Of a stretch of 64,000 bases of DNA, positions 18,697-28,610 are shown piece by piece; within the stretch, counting starts at the first letter, position 1, and each line of letters starts with the position of its first letter. The stretch comes from Rhynchopus sp. YZ270_cl-10 (taxonomy: Eukaryota; Euglenozoa; Diplonemea; Diplonemida; Diplonemidae). The stretch lies in NCBI GenBank assembly GCA_964035575.1, contig OZ037879.1, positions 434,001 through 498,000 on the forward strand. Reading direction: 5' to 3'. The position numbers and the translations under genes were made by a program. The notes under the pieces are model-generated. The model ran no database searches, was not told the DNA's origin, and saw only the letters and a program-made list of their open reading frames with translations.

Positions 18697-19297
18697 GTAC
18701 TGTACTGTACTGTACTGTACTGTACTGTACTGTACTGTACTGTACTGTACTGTACTGTGTACTGTGTACTGTGTACTGTGTACTGTGTACTGTGTACTGT
18801 GTACTGTGTACTGTGTACTGTGTACTGTGTACTGTGTACTGTGTACTGTGTACTGTGTACTGTGTACTGTGTACTGTGTACTGTGTACTGTGTACTGTGT
18901 ACTGTGTACTGTGTACTGTGTACTGTGTACTGTGTACTGTGTACTGTGTACTGTGTACTGTGTACTGTGTACTGTGTACTGTGTACTGTGTACTGTGTAC
19001 TGTGTACTGTGTACTGTGTACTGTGTACTGTGTACTGTGTACTGTGTACTGTGTACTGTGTACTGTGTACTGTGTACTGTGTACTGTGTACTGTGTACTG
19101 TGTACTGTGTACTGTGTACTGTGTACTGTGTACTGTGTACTGTGTACTGTGTACTGTGTACTGTGTACTGTGTACTGTGTACTGTGTACTGTGTACTGTG
19201 TACTGTGTACTGTGTACTGTGTACTGTGTACTGTGTACTGTGTACTGTGTACTGTGTACTGTGTACTGTGTACTGTGTACTGTGTACTGTGTACTGT
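18697..19297. repeat. GTACT pentamer array turning into a GTACTGT heptamer array
   Basis: About 12 copies of GTACT (18697 to about 18757) run without a break into roughly 77 nearly perfect copies of GTACTGT. Because 7 is not a multiple of 3 and the unit makes no stop, several frames are open for over 200 codons; these are not genes. Confidence 0.92.
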
Positions 19298-19435
19298 ACA
19301 CCCAATCCAAATTAAGCCCTTAAATTAAGCCCTTAATTTTAGAGTGCCTTAAAATTAAGGGCTTAATGTAAGAGGTGGGAGGTGGTATTTTTGCCTCCGG
19401 AGGGTAGGTCCAGGTAAGGGCTTATGGATGCCGTG

Positions 19436-19820
19436 TCACCTTGGAAAAAAAAAATTTCTTTGAATTAAAATACAACGCTCTCTCGCGAACAGTGTACCTT
19501 TGGTTTTTTTGACCGGGTGCACCTGTGTGCACCCATTCGGTCCTACATCCTTCGTGGATTGCATCTATTTGAAAAAAATAAAAAGAACGCCCTTTAGTAC
19601 GAAGATATCCATGCCGTCAGAGACAAGGTCATCACAGCATCTAACACCGACTGGTAGAAGGGGATAAAATGCTTGCACAAAAAGGAAACTAAAATAATGG
19701 GGACACATCCTCGTATCGACACCAATGCAAACAGTGCTCTACCTTTTTTTGAAAACAAATGGGAACAGATTGGTTGTTCCATAAATGTCCATCTCTGGAG
19801 TGTCACCTTAAAACGGCACG
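19436..19820. other. intergenic stretch, nothing recognised
   Basis: AT-rich with no gene, apart from the right half of the split family-1 motif at its start. Confidence 0.5.
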
Positions 19821-20006
19821 GCGGACTAGTCAGAGGGGGCTATAGTATCAGTAACGACTAGTTGCTTAAACTAGTCGTGACTGTAACACCAGTTATTTGG
19901 ACCAGTGTTTCACGTAACACTACCAACCCGTGCTACAATGTGAACTATTCGTCAAACACTAGTCATTTGGACTAATAGCACTACTAGTCACCCCTGACTA
20001 GACCGC
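19821..20006. repeat. fold-back repeat with CTAGTC phrases
   Basis: The ends gcggactagtcag / ctgactagaccgc are inverted. Inside are several further ACTAGTC/GACTAGT copies, giving a multi-arm fold. No target duplication was found. Confidence 0.65.
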
Positions 20007-20513
20007 TGTGGTAACATGGAGGGAGGGGGGGAGGGAGGGAGGAGATTTGAAAAAGAAAAGAGAATTTGTTGAAAGACACTTCAACTCCCCCATGAATTTT
20101 TTGACTGTATAGCAAAAAAAAAGAGGAAACGTTACATGAAAAATTCCGGGGAGAACAGAAAGAATTTGGGGATCCAACACACGTATGCTGTACTCGGAAC
20201 CCAAATTCCGCGTATTCCTGCACTTCTACTACGGGAAACCGGGAATTCCTACACACCTCTGAATTACCCGCATACGTTTCTCGTCTGGTTCCGACCACAC
20301 CATGTGCCCTTGCTTTCTTTCTTATTTGGTTGAAAATGTTGGGGGGGAAAATCACAAAAACAGAACTGAACAGGGGGCTTTGCCCACTCCTCCCGTACTT
20401 TTGAGTCACCAGTTGTTCGAAAATAAAATGGTCAAAAAAAAAAGTTGAAATAAAATATGAATGTACCCCGCTTGCAGAACACATCTTAAAAAATAACTAT
20501 TTATTGCTATGAA

Positions 20514-20690
20514 ATAAGGAATACTTTTTTTCACGCTACAGGTCGTGCGAGTTACCTGCTGCAGAAATGGTTCCCGAGCGAAGCGAGGGGACCATGTAAA
20601 TACGGAAAAATAATTTACCGAGCGAAGCGAGGTGAATTATGTGCAGCAGGTAACGAGCGCACCTGTAGCGTGAAAAAACGGATTCCTTAT
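20514..20690. repeat. 177-bp fold-back
   Basis: The outer arms are ataaggaatac / gattccttat. The inner arms are cacgctacagg...gagttacctgctgca and their complement. Two gagcgaagcgag phrases sit near the centre. Confidence 0.75.
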
Positions 20691-20700
20691 GACAAACAAT

Positions 20701-21175
20701 ACGTAATTTTATTCCGGTATACAAAGTAGGGGTAGTCCCCAAGCACAGGCCAAAAAACAGTGAGATGGGAGATCAGGAAAAATAAATACCACCCACACCA
20801 CACGTATCACCTGTTACAGGAGCTAATCAAAAGAAAAAAAGAACAACAACAAATGCCGAGGACAACGCTTAAGGCGAAGATGCAGGAGGCATACGAGAGC
20901 GGACTAAGCAACTACAAGAGCTTCGCCTCTTACAAGCTCGAGTGGGAGAAGATGCTCTCTCAGATCCCCCCCTCCCCACCTGAAACCCACCCACCACACA
21001 GGAATCCTCATACAGGTGCGCCGTGAAATAAGGTGACTTTTTTTCACGCCCCACGTAATTTACACGTCAATTGCCGTGAAATAAGGTGGCTTTTAACACA
21101 CAAAGTTCTTCTTATTTCACTGCATTTTGGCCTGTGCTTGGGGACTACTACTTTGTAAAACGGAATAAAGTACGT
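20701..21175. mobile_element. 475-bp element with about 60-bp inverted ends
   Basis: 20701-20762 (acgtaattttattccgg...aagcacaggcca) is inverted at 21118-21175 (tggcctgtgcttggggac...cggaataaagtacgt). An 88-codon frame inside has no recognisable domain. It looks like a non-autonomous DNA element, and the fold-back at 20514-20690 abuts it. Confidence 0.7.
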
Positions 21176-21466
21176 TTAATTTCACGAGTGAAGTCTCCTC
21201 CTCGTGAGGCAAAATTTTTTTTTTGGGGGCGTGTTTTGTGAGGGGGGGAAGAATGCGAGTGGGGTGCTTTGACGGAAGCTACAGACTCCCCACAAAAAGT
21301 GAACTCTGGTCTCAAAAATACATTTTGCTTTTTCTTTTCTTTTTTGTCGACAACATTGGCAGACACCTTTTTTTGTACCGCGGAAGGGGCGGTGACATAA
21401 TCGGTCCTCACCCTTGGGTGCAGCTTTTACAACAGGTCCTCAGCCCTTTTTGGTTGGAAATTATTA

Positions 21467-21659
21467 TTAGGGAAAAGGAAAGTCCGGTCCACTAAGTGTG
21501 GCTTTTGGACAGTATGGGCCCACGACGTTTTGAGACAGATCAGACCCAAGCCGAGGGGCAGATGCTTCATAGCAGGATCTGAACTGTCAGTCTCAAAACG
21601 TTATGGGTCCGTACTGTCCAAAAGCGACACTCAGTGGGCCAAACTGTCCTTATCCCTTA
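21467..21659. mobile_element. MITE with long inverted arms
   Basis: Arms of about 65 bp (cttttggacagtatgggccc...gttttgagac and its complement ending gactgtcc-like) leave only about 60 bp of unpaired centre. The outer limit is set by ttaggg / ccctta. Confidence 0.75.
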
Positions 21660-21949
21660 TTATGTTTTTCTTTCTGAATATACGTTAACCTACCAGGTGG
21701 GTTTAGTGCACAGTTGACCCAGTACTGCCTCTGACCACGTTTTCTTGTTTTTTTCTACGTGGCGGGGTCAGTAATGTATATAGGGGTGGTGGGGGTACAG
21801 TAAAGGGGGAAATATGTGGGAAACCCCCTTTTTTGGTTTTTCGCGTGGTTGTGTGCAGGGTTTTATACAGCCAGCACCCACCAAAAACGGTGGTTTTGTG
21901 TGAGGCAGTCATTGTTTTTGTGTGTGGAAAACTAGTGTCCTATCCAGGA

Positions 21950-22170
21950 ATCCAGATTTCAAGATCGGGGTCAGCTTGTTTTTTCGCCCAAAAATTCAGC
22001 ACTGCTGACAAAGGAAGACATTGGGAGCTGTATTTTTTTTTGCGGAGCAAAAAAAAATAAGATAAAATGGCGCCGCAGGCGAAAAAAATTCATGGTACGG
22101 TGTAAAAATCTAGCTTTTTACACCACGAGTCACTCAGAGAACCCCTTTTTGCGGAATACCGACTCGTTTT
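21950..22170 (-). repeat. dispersed-repeat copy related to the hAT interior
   Basis: In reverse orientation it shares cagcagtgctga, aaacaagctgacccc, gcgccgcaggcg and tgcggagcaaaaa with 1240-1460. No termini are visible. Confidence 0.65.
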
Positions 22171-23087
22171 TTAGGATTCTTGATGACCGTGCTCTTCATG
22201 GTGGCGTCGCGTTGCTCTGGAGTCCCTTCGGGACCCCTCTTAGAGCCCTGTAAGGTAAGGTATAAATTGCAAAAAATCCCGAAATTCTATAGTTTTTTTT
22301 TTTTTTTTTCCGGTTTTTTGTGGGATTTGGTCCCACATACAGATACCTATATACATCACTGGGCGGGGTTCCACACCACTCAAGGCAGTGGGAAACAGTT
22401 TCCCTGTGGAAGGGGACTACACAGACAGCGGAAAGGGTTTTGGGTATTTATTTTTTTTGAAAAATTGGAAATAGTGTAGTTGCCACCACGCTCCACTGTC
22501 AAATTTTTGACGAGAATTTCAACCCACAAAAAATAAATACCAACCCACAGAACCCAGACCACAGACAAGGTGGTGTTATGCATAAAAAAAGACAAATTCA
22601 TACACTTACTATGTTAGCAAACAGCAGGCATCAAAAGGGCGTAACATGTACCTCCAAAAAGAGGGGAAAAAAAGGTTTGAGAGAGTGAACCGCAACCCTT
22701 CGTGAAAAAAAACATAACAGATTGGGAGTACGCAGGCACTGGGAAAAAAAAAGAAAGAAACAGCGGGTTATCAAATCCCAGAGCACATAAAAAGAAAGTG
22801 AAGTTGATAATACAAACGCCTCTGGGACGCAGGCACTGAAAAGGGAAAAAAAAAAGTTTAGAAGATGACCCTGCCTCACTTAGTCACCTTGACCACATTC
22901 GTTATCGCAAAAGAGGGGGAAGTTGAAAGTGAAAGCCCGCCTCGACAAAGACACGATAAATAGAAAATGAAATACCCCCCCCCTTCTTTTTTTATTCGTT
23001 GTTTGTTGTTTGTTGATCGCATCCGCGGGTTTGTGCGGGTTTGTGGTTTTCATTTCCAGACGTATTGCATACTCGTATAAAATAATA
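22171..23087. other. intergenic stretch, no supported gene
   Basis: AT-rich; it contains a family-1 motif at 22861-22890 (gaagatgaccctgcc...ttagtcacctt). No coding region is supported. Confidence 0.55.
22861..22890. repeat. family-1 intergenic stem-loop motif
   Basis: gaagatgaccctgcctcact then tagtcacctt; a shortened loop variant. Confidence 0.55.
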
Positions 23088-23089
23088 TT

Positions 23090-23468
23090 ACCGTAATCGT
23101 AACATTTCTGGGCCGTAAATATTTTGGGACGTAAATATTCTGGGACGTAACAAAACTGGGACATTTTGGATTTTTTTAAACTTGGGACATTTTTACGTCC
23201 CAGAATATTTACGTCCCGGAATTGTCTGTGTGACCTTCCCCCCTCCCTCACCCATGCACTTCGGTGCAAACCCAAACATGTCCAACAAACAAAAAAAATA
23301 TACACACTTGGGCCGGTTATGATCCCCCCGCCAACCAGCCGCACCCCAAAAAATTGACAAGTACCCGGAAAACCGCCTGAACAATTCTGGGACGTAACAA
23401 AACTGGGACAATTGGGGAAAATCTGAAACTTGGGACATTTTTACGTCCCAGAAATGTTACGATTACGG
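23090..23468. mobile_element. 379-bp TA-flanked fold-back element, copy 1
   Basis: It begins ccgtaatcgtaacatttc and ends with the complement, with TA on each side (23088-23089, 23469-23470). Subterminal regions repeat the phrase gggacgtaa in both arms. The TA duplication is the Tc1/mariner hallmark. There is no transposase. It is related to 44622-45593. Confidence 0.82.
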
Positions 23469-23782
23469 TATAAAGAACACCACAATCTTGCACAGTCTGA
23501 AATAAAAACCATAAATAAAACCCGGTACACCAAAGTGGACCCCACACCCTAGCTCAAATTTCATAGCTTTACATAAAATAGAAAACGACTTCAAGATATG
23601 ACAGTTAAAAAATGCAATCAAGAAAAACACTTTTTCGTTTTATCAAAAGGTTTGTGTTTTTTCACTGATGACTGTTAGTGGAAAGCCAATATCGCTAAAG
23701 CGGGCACCATCCGTCGTTTTCCATTTCTATTCGTCAATGCTTGATAACACAATTTTTTTTTCTCTACCCCAATGACCCCCCC

Positions 23783-24364
23783 TCACCTCCGCACTTCCCA
23801 GTCATTGAGGATGCCTAAGTCTGGGAGGACGATGAGGATGCCGCAGATGAGGAAGATGGTTTCTGCCACAAGACGTCCGACGTACGCACACTTGAGGTAG
23901 GAGCGGTAGGCGCTGTCGTCCTCACCTCCCATATAGTCGACATGGTCGAGGAGCCAGGTGATCTGCTTGCCGCGGAAGATGATCATCAGGAGCGCGCCGA
24001 GACAGTACACCACCAGCACTGCGATGCTCACTGTACGCCACGTGGAGCTGCGACGCATGCCACGGATTGTCAAGAAGATGAGCCCCGCGCAGCTGAACGA
24101 CACTAACGCGCCAGCGACGCATATCATAGGCTCGTCCCCAAAGTTCTCCGGTCGAAACGCCTCAGCAATAAGCACCGGAAGCAAATAATAAAACCACAGC
24201 CCAAACAGCAGCGCAAAGCTCCGTATCTTATGCCCCAAGGGCCGCGGGAAGAGCGTGACGTGGGCGGTGTTGACCGTGCTGACGGACGCGGTTTTCTTCG
24301 TTTTCGTCACGGTAACGGAGGTGCGGTGCTCGCTGCTCGCAAGGGGGCTGTCATCGATCGGCAT
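23783..24364 (-). CDS. small four-helix membrane protein, paralogue of 55895-56395
   Basis: The 193-residue protein has a Thr/Ser-rich cytosolic-looking N-terminus, then RPLGHKIRSF, then four hydrophobic helices (about 50-70, 79-100, 109-130, 162-184) and the terminal VLPDLGILNDWE. The RPLGHKIRSF and LPDLGILND motifs, the helix spacing and a GRG/RGKQ-T-W turn are shared with the gene at 55895, so both belong to one family. I do not recognise it; no transport or catalytic motif is visible. A pyrimidine-rich leader precedes the ATG. Confidence 0.8.
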   Translation of the reverse strand: MPIDDSPLASSEHRTSVTVTKTKKTASVSTVNTAHVTLFPRPLGHKIRSFALLFGLWFYYLLPVLIAEAFRPENFGDEPMICVAGALVSFSCAGLIFLTIRGMRRSSTWRTVSIAVLVVYCLGALLMIIFRGKQITWLLDHVDYMGGEDDSAYRSYLKCAYVGRLVAETIFLICGILIVLPDLGILNDWEVRR

Positions 24365-24709
24365 TGTGTGTAGAAAGAATCGAGAGGAAGATGGGGGTAT
24401 CTTTGTGGACTATGAAGGGAAGTGGGGGGGGATAAAAATTTGCGTGAAAAGGGAGTTCAAATGTACACTAAAAGTTGTATGAACGTGCCACCAGCCATCT
24501 TTCCAAAATTCTGAGAGCGGGAGGAGGGGAAAAGGTAGTGTTTTTGATAGGGAAGGTGAGAATTCTGTTGATTTGTTTTTTCTCTTTTCCGCGAACGAGT
24601 GGAAGAGGTGGGTTCAAGGTGCAAAAGGTGCAAAAAAAAAAAAAAAAAAAAAAAAAAAAGAATAGAAAAAAAGAGAAAAAAAAAAAAACAGTGGGAATAG
24701 ATAGATAGG

Positions 24710-24815
24710 TAAGTAAAAGGGAAAAAGGTTGTTTCGTTGATTGCTCAATTACCCTGTTGTAGCGGGTGATTGGCGACCGTATCATAGGAACTATTTCTCC
24801 TTTAAGCTACGCTTG
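24710..24815 (-). repeat. dispersed repeat that is the empty site of the piggyBac-like insertion
   Basis: Read on the minus strand (ctacaagcgtagcttaaagg...tacggtcgccaatcaccc), it equals the joined flanks of the element at 58759-59750. The uninterrupted TTAA is at 24802-24805. Confidence 0.85.
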
Positions 24816-25330
24816 TAGGTATATATCAAAATAAAAGAGTTGCCTCTTTGTCTTTAAGTTTCGTTGCATTGAAGCATTTACACAATTTTCTTCCACACAC
24901 GTGGAGATTAGCACAACTGTGTCAAAAAAAAAAAAGAATCATAATTATGGCCATGCTTCGTGTCATCTTTTCGTTCTTGGATGGATGTTCACACCACTGT
25001 ATAAAATCCTAGAAGGGGGGGGAAAGCTTTAGTTCCGTCTGAGGAAAGTCAACACCTTGGGTTGAGGGAGAGAGGTGTGGGGTGCCGTGCACAGCACAGA
25101 GGAGAGTGTCAAATAAAGTCCTAATAAAAGGCTTCTCGTTTTTCATTAAATTTAGAAAAAAAAAAAAAGAAAAAAATTTTTAAACAAATATGTCCCCCCC
25201 CATGCAGGACAGCAGAGCATAGCTGCCCACATTTGCCACAGGGGGAACTACCCAAAACACGATTTTCAAAACACAAAACACGCGCCCCCTAACAAAAAAC
25301 AAACAGAATTGACAAACAAAAGAACATGTT
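24816..25330. other. intergenic stretch, nothing recognised
   Basis: AT-rich and homopolymer-rich. No gene or clear repeat. Confidence 0.5.
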
Positions 25331-25356
25331 GTAAGATGAATCTGAAACTAAGAAAA
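25331..25356. repeat. family-1 motif downstream of the first WD40 gene
   Basis: gtaagatgaatctgaaact then aagaaaaatcac. It lies in the presumed 3' region of the WD40 gene, about 40 bp past the stop. Confidence 0.5.
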
Positions 25357-25393
25357 ATCACACATTTTTCATACTTTCCACAGTACCCAAATA

Positions 25394-28285
25394 TCACAGA
25401 TAAACGAAGTCATGGGGGTTGAATTTCCTTGCATCCTCTAAGACCAGTTGTGTGTCCGCAACAGTGCGTCTGCTCTCTACGAGCTCAGCAGCTTGGGCAG
25501 ACACGATACGTTTGTACTTCTCGACTTCGGCACGAGCCTCGCACAGGAGTGCCATGAGGTCCTCTTGCATGGGTGGTGGTTCCGGGTGTGTGAAGGACAC
25601 AGCATGTGGGTCTGGTGGCATCCTGTTAACCTTCGTCTTCCGGTCGACCTCTGCATACCACCGCTCCCGGCAGTACAGCCAGATGTCCAGAAGGAACTTC
25701 AGCACAGCCGCATTCCCCACCCACTCGCCAATGTTCTCCCCCGCATCCATCAGCGCCTCGTTCTCCTGCGACACCCCCAGAAACGCAACCACAGCAAACG
25801 CAAACTCAAGCAGCCCAAGCAACACCTCCACCCAGTTCTCCACCCACCGTGAGAACGGCTTGTCTTTCAGCACGATGGCAGTCCAGATCAGCGGCATGCA
25901 GGTAATAAGCCCCGCCCGGCCTGCACAGTTCACAAGCGTCTGTGGGTTCCACCCAAAGAGAACGCCGATGGAGCCCGTGAAGATGAGCTGTATGGCGAAG
26001 TACTCGCTGTGCTCAAAGCGGTACCCGTCGAAGACACAGGCAGACGCACGCAGCGCATGTGTCGGTGTCTGTTCACGCCACTCCCACCGTGCGGCGACGT
26101 ACCGATCCAGCCAGCGCGTCGCCGGCACAGCAGCAGTGACGTATGTCTTCCGAGCACGATTTGCCAGCCACAGCAGCCATGCAATCACCCCTGCAGACAG
26201 CAGCAGAATGCCCATGCCCACACCCAGATCGGCGTGGCTTCCGTGAAGCACCAACGCAGTGGCGCCTTGCATGATAGGCGTCCACAGCAGCTCCAACACA
26301 AGGCACACCACCGGGACAGGCATCTCACGGAGCGAGGCCAGCACACCTGACGTGCCGTACACACTGCTGTGCACCAAGGCTCCGAGGCACGTCGTCAGGA
26401 TGAGCATGGTGATGATCACGGTGTTCCCGATGGCAGCACCACGTTCCTCGCGGAGTGTGTCTCTGCCGATTCTGAGCTGCGAGGGGCTCAGGACAAACGG
26501 CATCGGTGTTGCTGTGTCGCGTGGGCACTCCAGCATGCGGAGGTACATCTGTGCACGCGCCACACGCGACAGGCCGTGCGACGTCATGGTGAACGCCCCA
26601 CCCGTCACCACCGTCGTCGCCAAGGCACCACCAGTCACCCCTGTAGCCGTTGCGGTTGTGGTCCACTCTGTGTACTCCTCCAACACTGCGCTCCCATCAT
26701 CGGGCTGGCTCAGCAGCGGCTGCGGTGTGAGTGTTGTCAGTGTCGGTGCCGGTGTGTCCGGTGGAGCTGTCTGCAGCGGGGTCGTGGTGGGCGCAGTTGT
26801 AGGAGCAGCCGTCTTTGGGGCAGGTGTGGCCGGAGGACGCGTGTGCCCCGGTGTCAGTGTAGAAGGCACAGCAGTGTCCGGTGCAGGTGTCTGTGGGGGA
26901 AGCGTCTCAGGGATGGCTGTGTCGGGTGCTGGCGTGGGTGGGGGGTGGGTGTTTCCTGGTGTGAGTGTGGATGGCAACGCAGTTTCTGGAGCTTCGGTTT
27001 TTGGCGCGTCTGTTGCAGGTGGGTCTGTAGCAGGTGGATCAGTATCAGGTGGATCAGTTGCAGGTGGGTCCGTCGCAGGTGGGTCTGTGGCAGGTGGATC
27101 AGTTGCAGGTGGGTCAGTTGCAGGTGGATCAGTTGCGGGTGGATCAGTATCAGGTGGATCTGTGGCAGGTGGATCAGTTGCAGGTGGGTCTGTGGCAGGT
27201 GGGTCAGTTGCAGGTGGATCAGTATCAGGTGGATCAGTTGCAGGTGGGTCCGTCGCAGGTGGGTCTGTGGCAGGTGGATCAGTTACAGGTGGGTCTGTAT
27301 CGGGTGCGACTGTCATCGCAAACGGCGCCATGGTGTTCGGATTTTTCCACACACGCTCCGACAAGTCCACCGATGCACTAGCAATGAAGCGTACATTCTT
27401 CGAGAAGCGCACACTGTAGACCGCACTTGTGTGTCCCTTCATGTCGAGGATGAGGGATAGCGAGCTGTCTGGCACCCACATCTTCACGTTGTTATCCCCG
27501 GCACCTCCAGACACTATGTACGCACCGTTGGTCGAGTACGCAATGGAGTACACCACCCCTGTATGCCCAAGGAAGGTGGCCTCTGCCTTCTGCGTGGCGA
27601 GGTCCCAGATGATCACTGTGTCGTCCCTACCGCCGCTTGCAACCTTTTTCCCATCTGGAGAGTAGGCCACGGTCATAACCTCGTCTGTGTGCCCTGTCAG
27701 GGTGAACTCCACGGACTTGCTTGCCACATTCCACACGATGACGTCTGTACCACCACAGGACACTATGCGGGTGTCGTCTGGAGAGAACTCTGCACCCCTC
27801 ACCGCACTGCTATGCCCAGAGAGCACGTAGGCCACCGCACCAGAGGAAGTCCACACACGCACAGCGTTCCCTGCATCCCCGGTCACAATCTGCGTACCCC
27901 CACTCGAGAACGCGACACTATGCACAGTGGACCCAACAGCGACGGTCTGCTTCACGGTAGCGTCACTGACACGCCATATCTTCAAATTTCGATCAGAACT
28001 ACCACTTGCCACTGTTGCCCCATCCGGTGAGTACCGCACAGCCAGTACCGAAGCCACATGGCCTGCATAGTACTGTGCAACCCCCCCAGTCGACGTGGAC
28101 CATGCACGTATCGAGTTGTCAGAGCTCCCAGTTATGAGGCGCGTCCCAGAAGGGGAATAGTCGATGGCATTGACACTACCGGTGTGTCCAGTGATCCTTC
28201 CGACACAGGCCGCATCGTCGCCACTTAGGCAGGCAGGGAGGACGTGGAGGTGTAACGAAACTGCCCACAAAGCGAAGACCTGCAT
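25394..28285 (-). CDS. WD40-propeller membrane receptor-like protein, array copy 1
   Basis: The protein has 963 residues. A signal peptide (1-21, MQVFALWAVSLHLHVLPA) leads to seven WD40 blades (about 33-63, 74-105, 114-146, 156-186, 198-228, 240-271, 283-314). Then come 19 TDPP[A/D/V] units (about 330-425), a Thr/Pro-rich stalk (to about 545), six or seven hydrophobic helices (about 610-890, e.g. NTVIITMLILTTCLGALV, WVEVLLGLLEFAFAVVAFLG) and a C-terminal coiled coil (LMALLCEARAEVEKYKRIV...). The predicted topology is propeller and stalk outside, coil inside. Residues just after each GH and in the b-c turn differ from the other four copies while the framework is the same. The function is unknown; I infer ligand or self/non-self recognition. 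It is the longest copy, because of the TDPPA expansion, and the most diverged at its C-terminus. Confidence 0.88.
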   Translation of the reverse strand: MQVFALWAVSLHLHVLPACLSGDDAACVGRITGHTGSVNAIDYSPSGTRLITGSSDNSIRAWSTSTGGVAQYYAGHVASVLAVRYSPDGATVASGSSDRNLKIWRVSDATVKQTVAVGSTVHSVAFSSGGTQIVTGDAGNAVRVWTSSGAVAYVLSGHSSAVRGAEFSPDDTRIVSCGGTDVIVWNVASKSVEFTLTGHTDEVMTVAYSPDGKKVASGGRDDTVIIWDLATQKAEATFLGHTGVVYSIAYSTNGAYIVSGGAGDNNVKMWVPDSSLSLILDMKGHTSAVYSVRFSKNVRFIASASVDLSERVWKNPNTMAPFAMTVAPDTDPPVTDPPATDPPATDPPATDPPDTDPPATDPPATDPPATDPPATDPPDTDPPATDPPATDPPATDPPATDPPATDPPATDPPDTDPPATDPPATDAPKTEAPETALPSTLTPGNTHPPPTPAPDTAIPETLPPQTPAPDTAVPSTLTPGHTRPPATPAPKTAAPTTAPTTTPLQTAPPDTPAPTLTTLTPQPLLSQPDDGSAVLEEYTEWTTTATATGVTGGALATTVVTGGAFTMTSHGLSRVARAQMYLRMLECPRDTATPMPFVLSPSQLRIGRDTLREERGAAIGNTVIITMLILTTCLGALVHSSVYGTSGVLASLREMPVPVVCLVLELLWTPIMQGATALVLHGSHADLGVGMGILLLSAGVIAWLLWLANRARKTYVTAAVPATRWLDRYVAARWEWREQTPTHALRASACVFDGYRFEHSEYFAIQLIFTGSIGVLFGWNPQTLVNCAGRAGLITCMPLIWTAIVLKDKPFSRWVENWVEVLLGLLEFAFAVVAFLGVSQENEALMDAGENIGEWVGNAAVLKFLLDIWLYCRERWYAEVDRKTKVNRMPPDPHAVSFTHPEPPPMQEDLMALLCEARAEVEKYKRIVSAQAAELVESRRTVADTQLVLEDARKFNPHDFVYL
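27012..27305 (-). repeat. 15-bp minisatellite encoding TDPPA, 19 units
   Basis: The plus strand shows gcaggtgg[a/g]tc[a/t]gt repeats. The same tract has 3-5 units in the other four genes. Confidence 0.9.
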
Positions 28286-28610
28286 AAAAGAGTAGTTGAC
28301 AACGTGCTAAACACGTCTGAGTCGAGCTCATGCAAAGGATGTGTACGTGAGTGGTATATAAAAGGGCACCCCTACTCCCGCATCTCCTGAACAGTGTGGT
28401 GTTTTGTTTTGGGGGTGTTAAGGAGGCAGGAGGGAAATGCATGAGAGACAGGCAGGAAGTGAGATACGGCAGCAGAGATCAGGAGGTGCGTTCAAGATGC
28501 AAGAAGAGTTTTAAAATAGATTCGTCTTCAATTCAGAGAAACCACTTGACAGTGTCGCATACGTTTTCTCCACAATAAAAGATCCAAGAGGATAATAAAA
28601 AGGTGAAGGA
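28286..28610. promoter_or_regulatory. conserved upstream block of array copy 1
   Basis: This roughly 330-bp block is almost identical upstream of all five array genes. It contains a TATA-like tatataaaaggg at 28355-28366, about 70 bp before the ATG. As written the box is canonical on the plus strand, so the promoter may be divergent. A plus-strand 45-codon frame (28441-28578, MRDRQEVRYGSRDQEV...) ends inside an AATAAA sequence. Confidence 0.6.

Larger units (their letters stand above)
17960..19435. mobile_element. 1.48-kb inverted-repeat DNA element carrying a satellite
   Basis: The ends are a perfect 21-bp inverted repeat: the left end reads cacggcatccataagccc and the right end is its complement, ending gggcttatggatgccgtg. 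Subterminal tracts are built from many copies of the palindromic phrase aagggctta/taagccctt. A 6-bp duplication tcacct flanks it (17954-17959, 19436-19441). Removing it restores a family-1 motif. It contains no transposase frame. Its interior holds a long perfect hairpin and a 600-bp pentamer/heptamer satellite (listed separately). Confidence 0.82.

Noticed and set aside
18591-19328. Long open frames on both strands over the GTACT/GTACTGT array
   Set aside because: They are a product of a 7-bp repeat without stop codons; several frames are open at once and the translation is only a repeated heptapeptide.
20760-21026. 88-codon plus-strand frame
   Set aside because: It lies entirely within an inverted-repeat element, starts in one terminal arm and has no domain.
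26259-27419. Plus-strand frames of 300-390 codons opposite the WD40 genes (also near 31754, 36229, 41658 and 47698)
   Set aside because: They are antisense shadows of GC-rich coding sequence. The minus-strand frames have a signal peptide, WD40 repeats and helices, while the opposite strand shows only the mirror of the repeats.
28351-28578. A 75-codon plus-strand frame repeated upstream of each array gene
   Set aside because: It needs a GTG start and spans the TATA-like site. Only the shorter ATG-started 45-codon part is kept, as a tentative observation, because the whole block is conserved regardless of coding.
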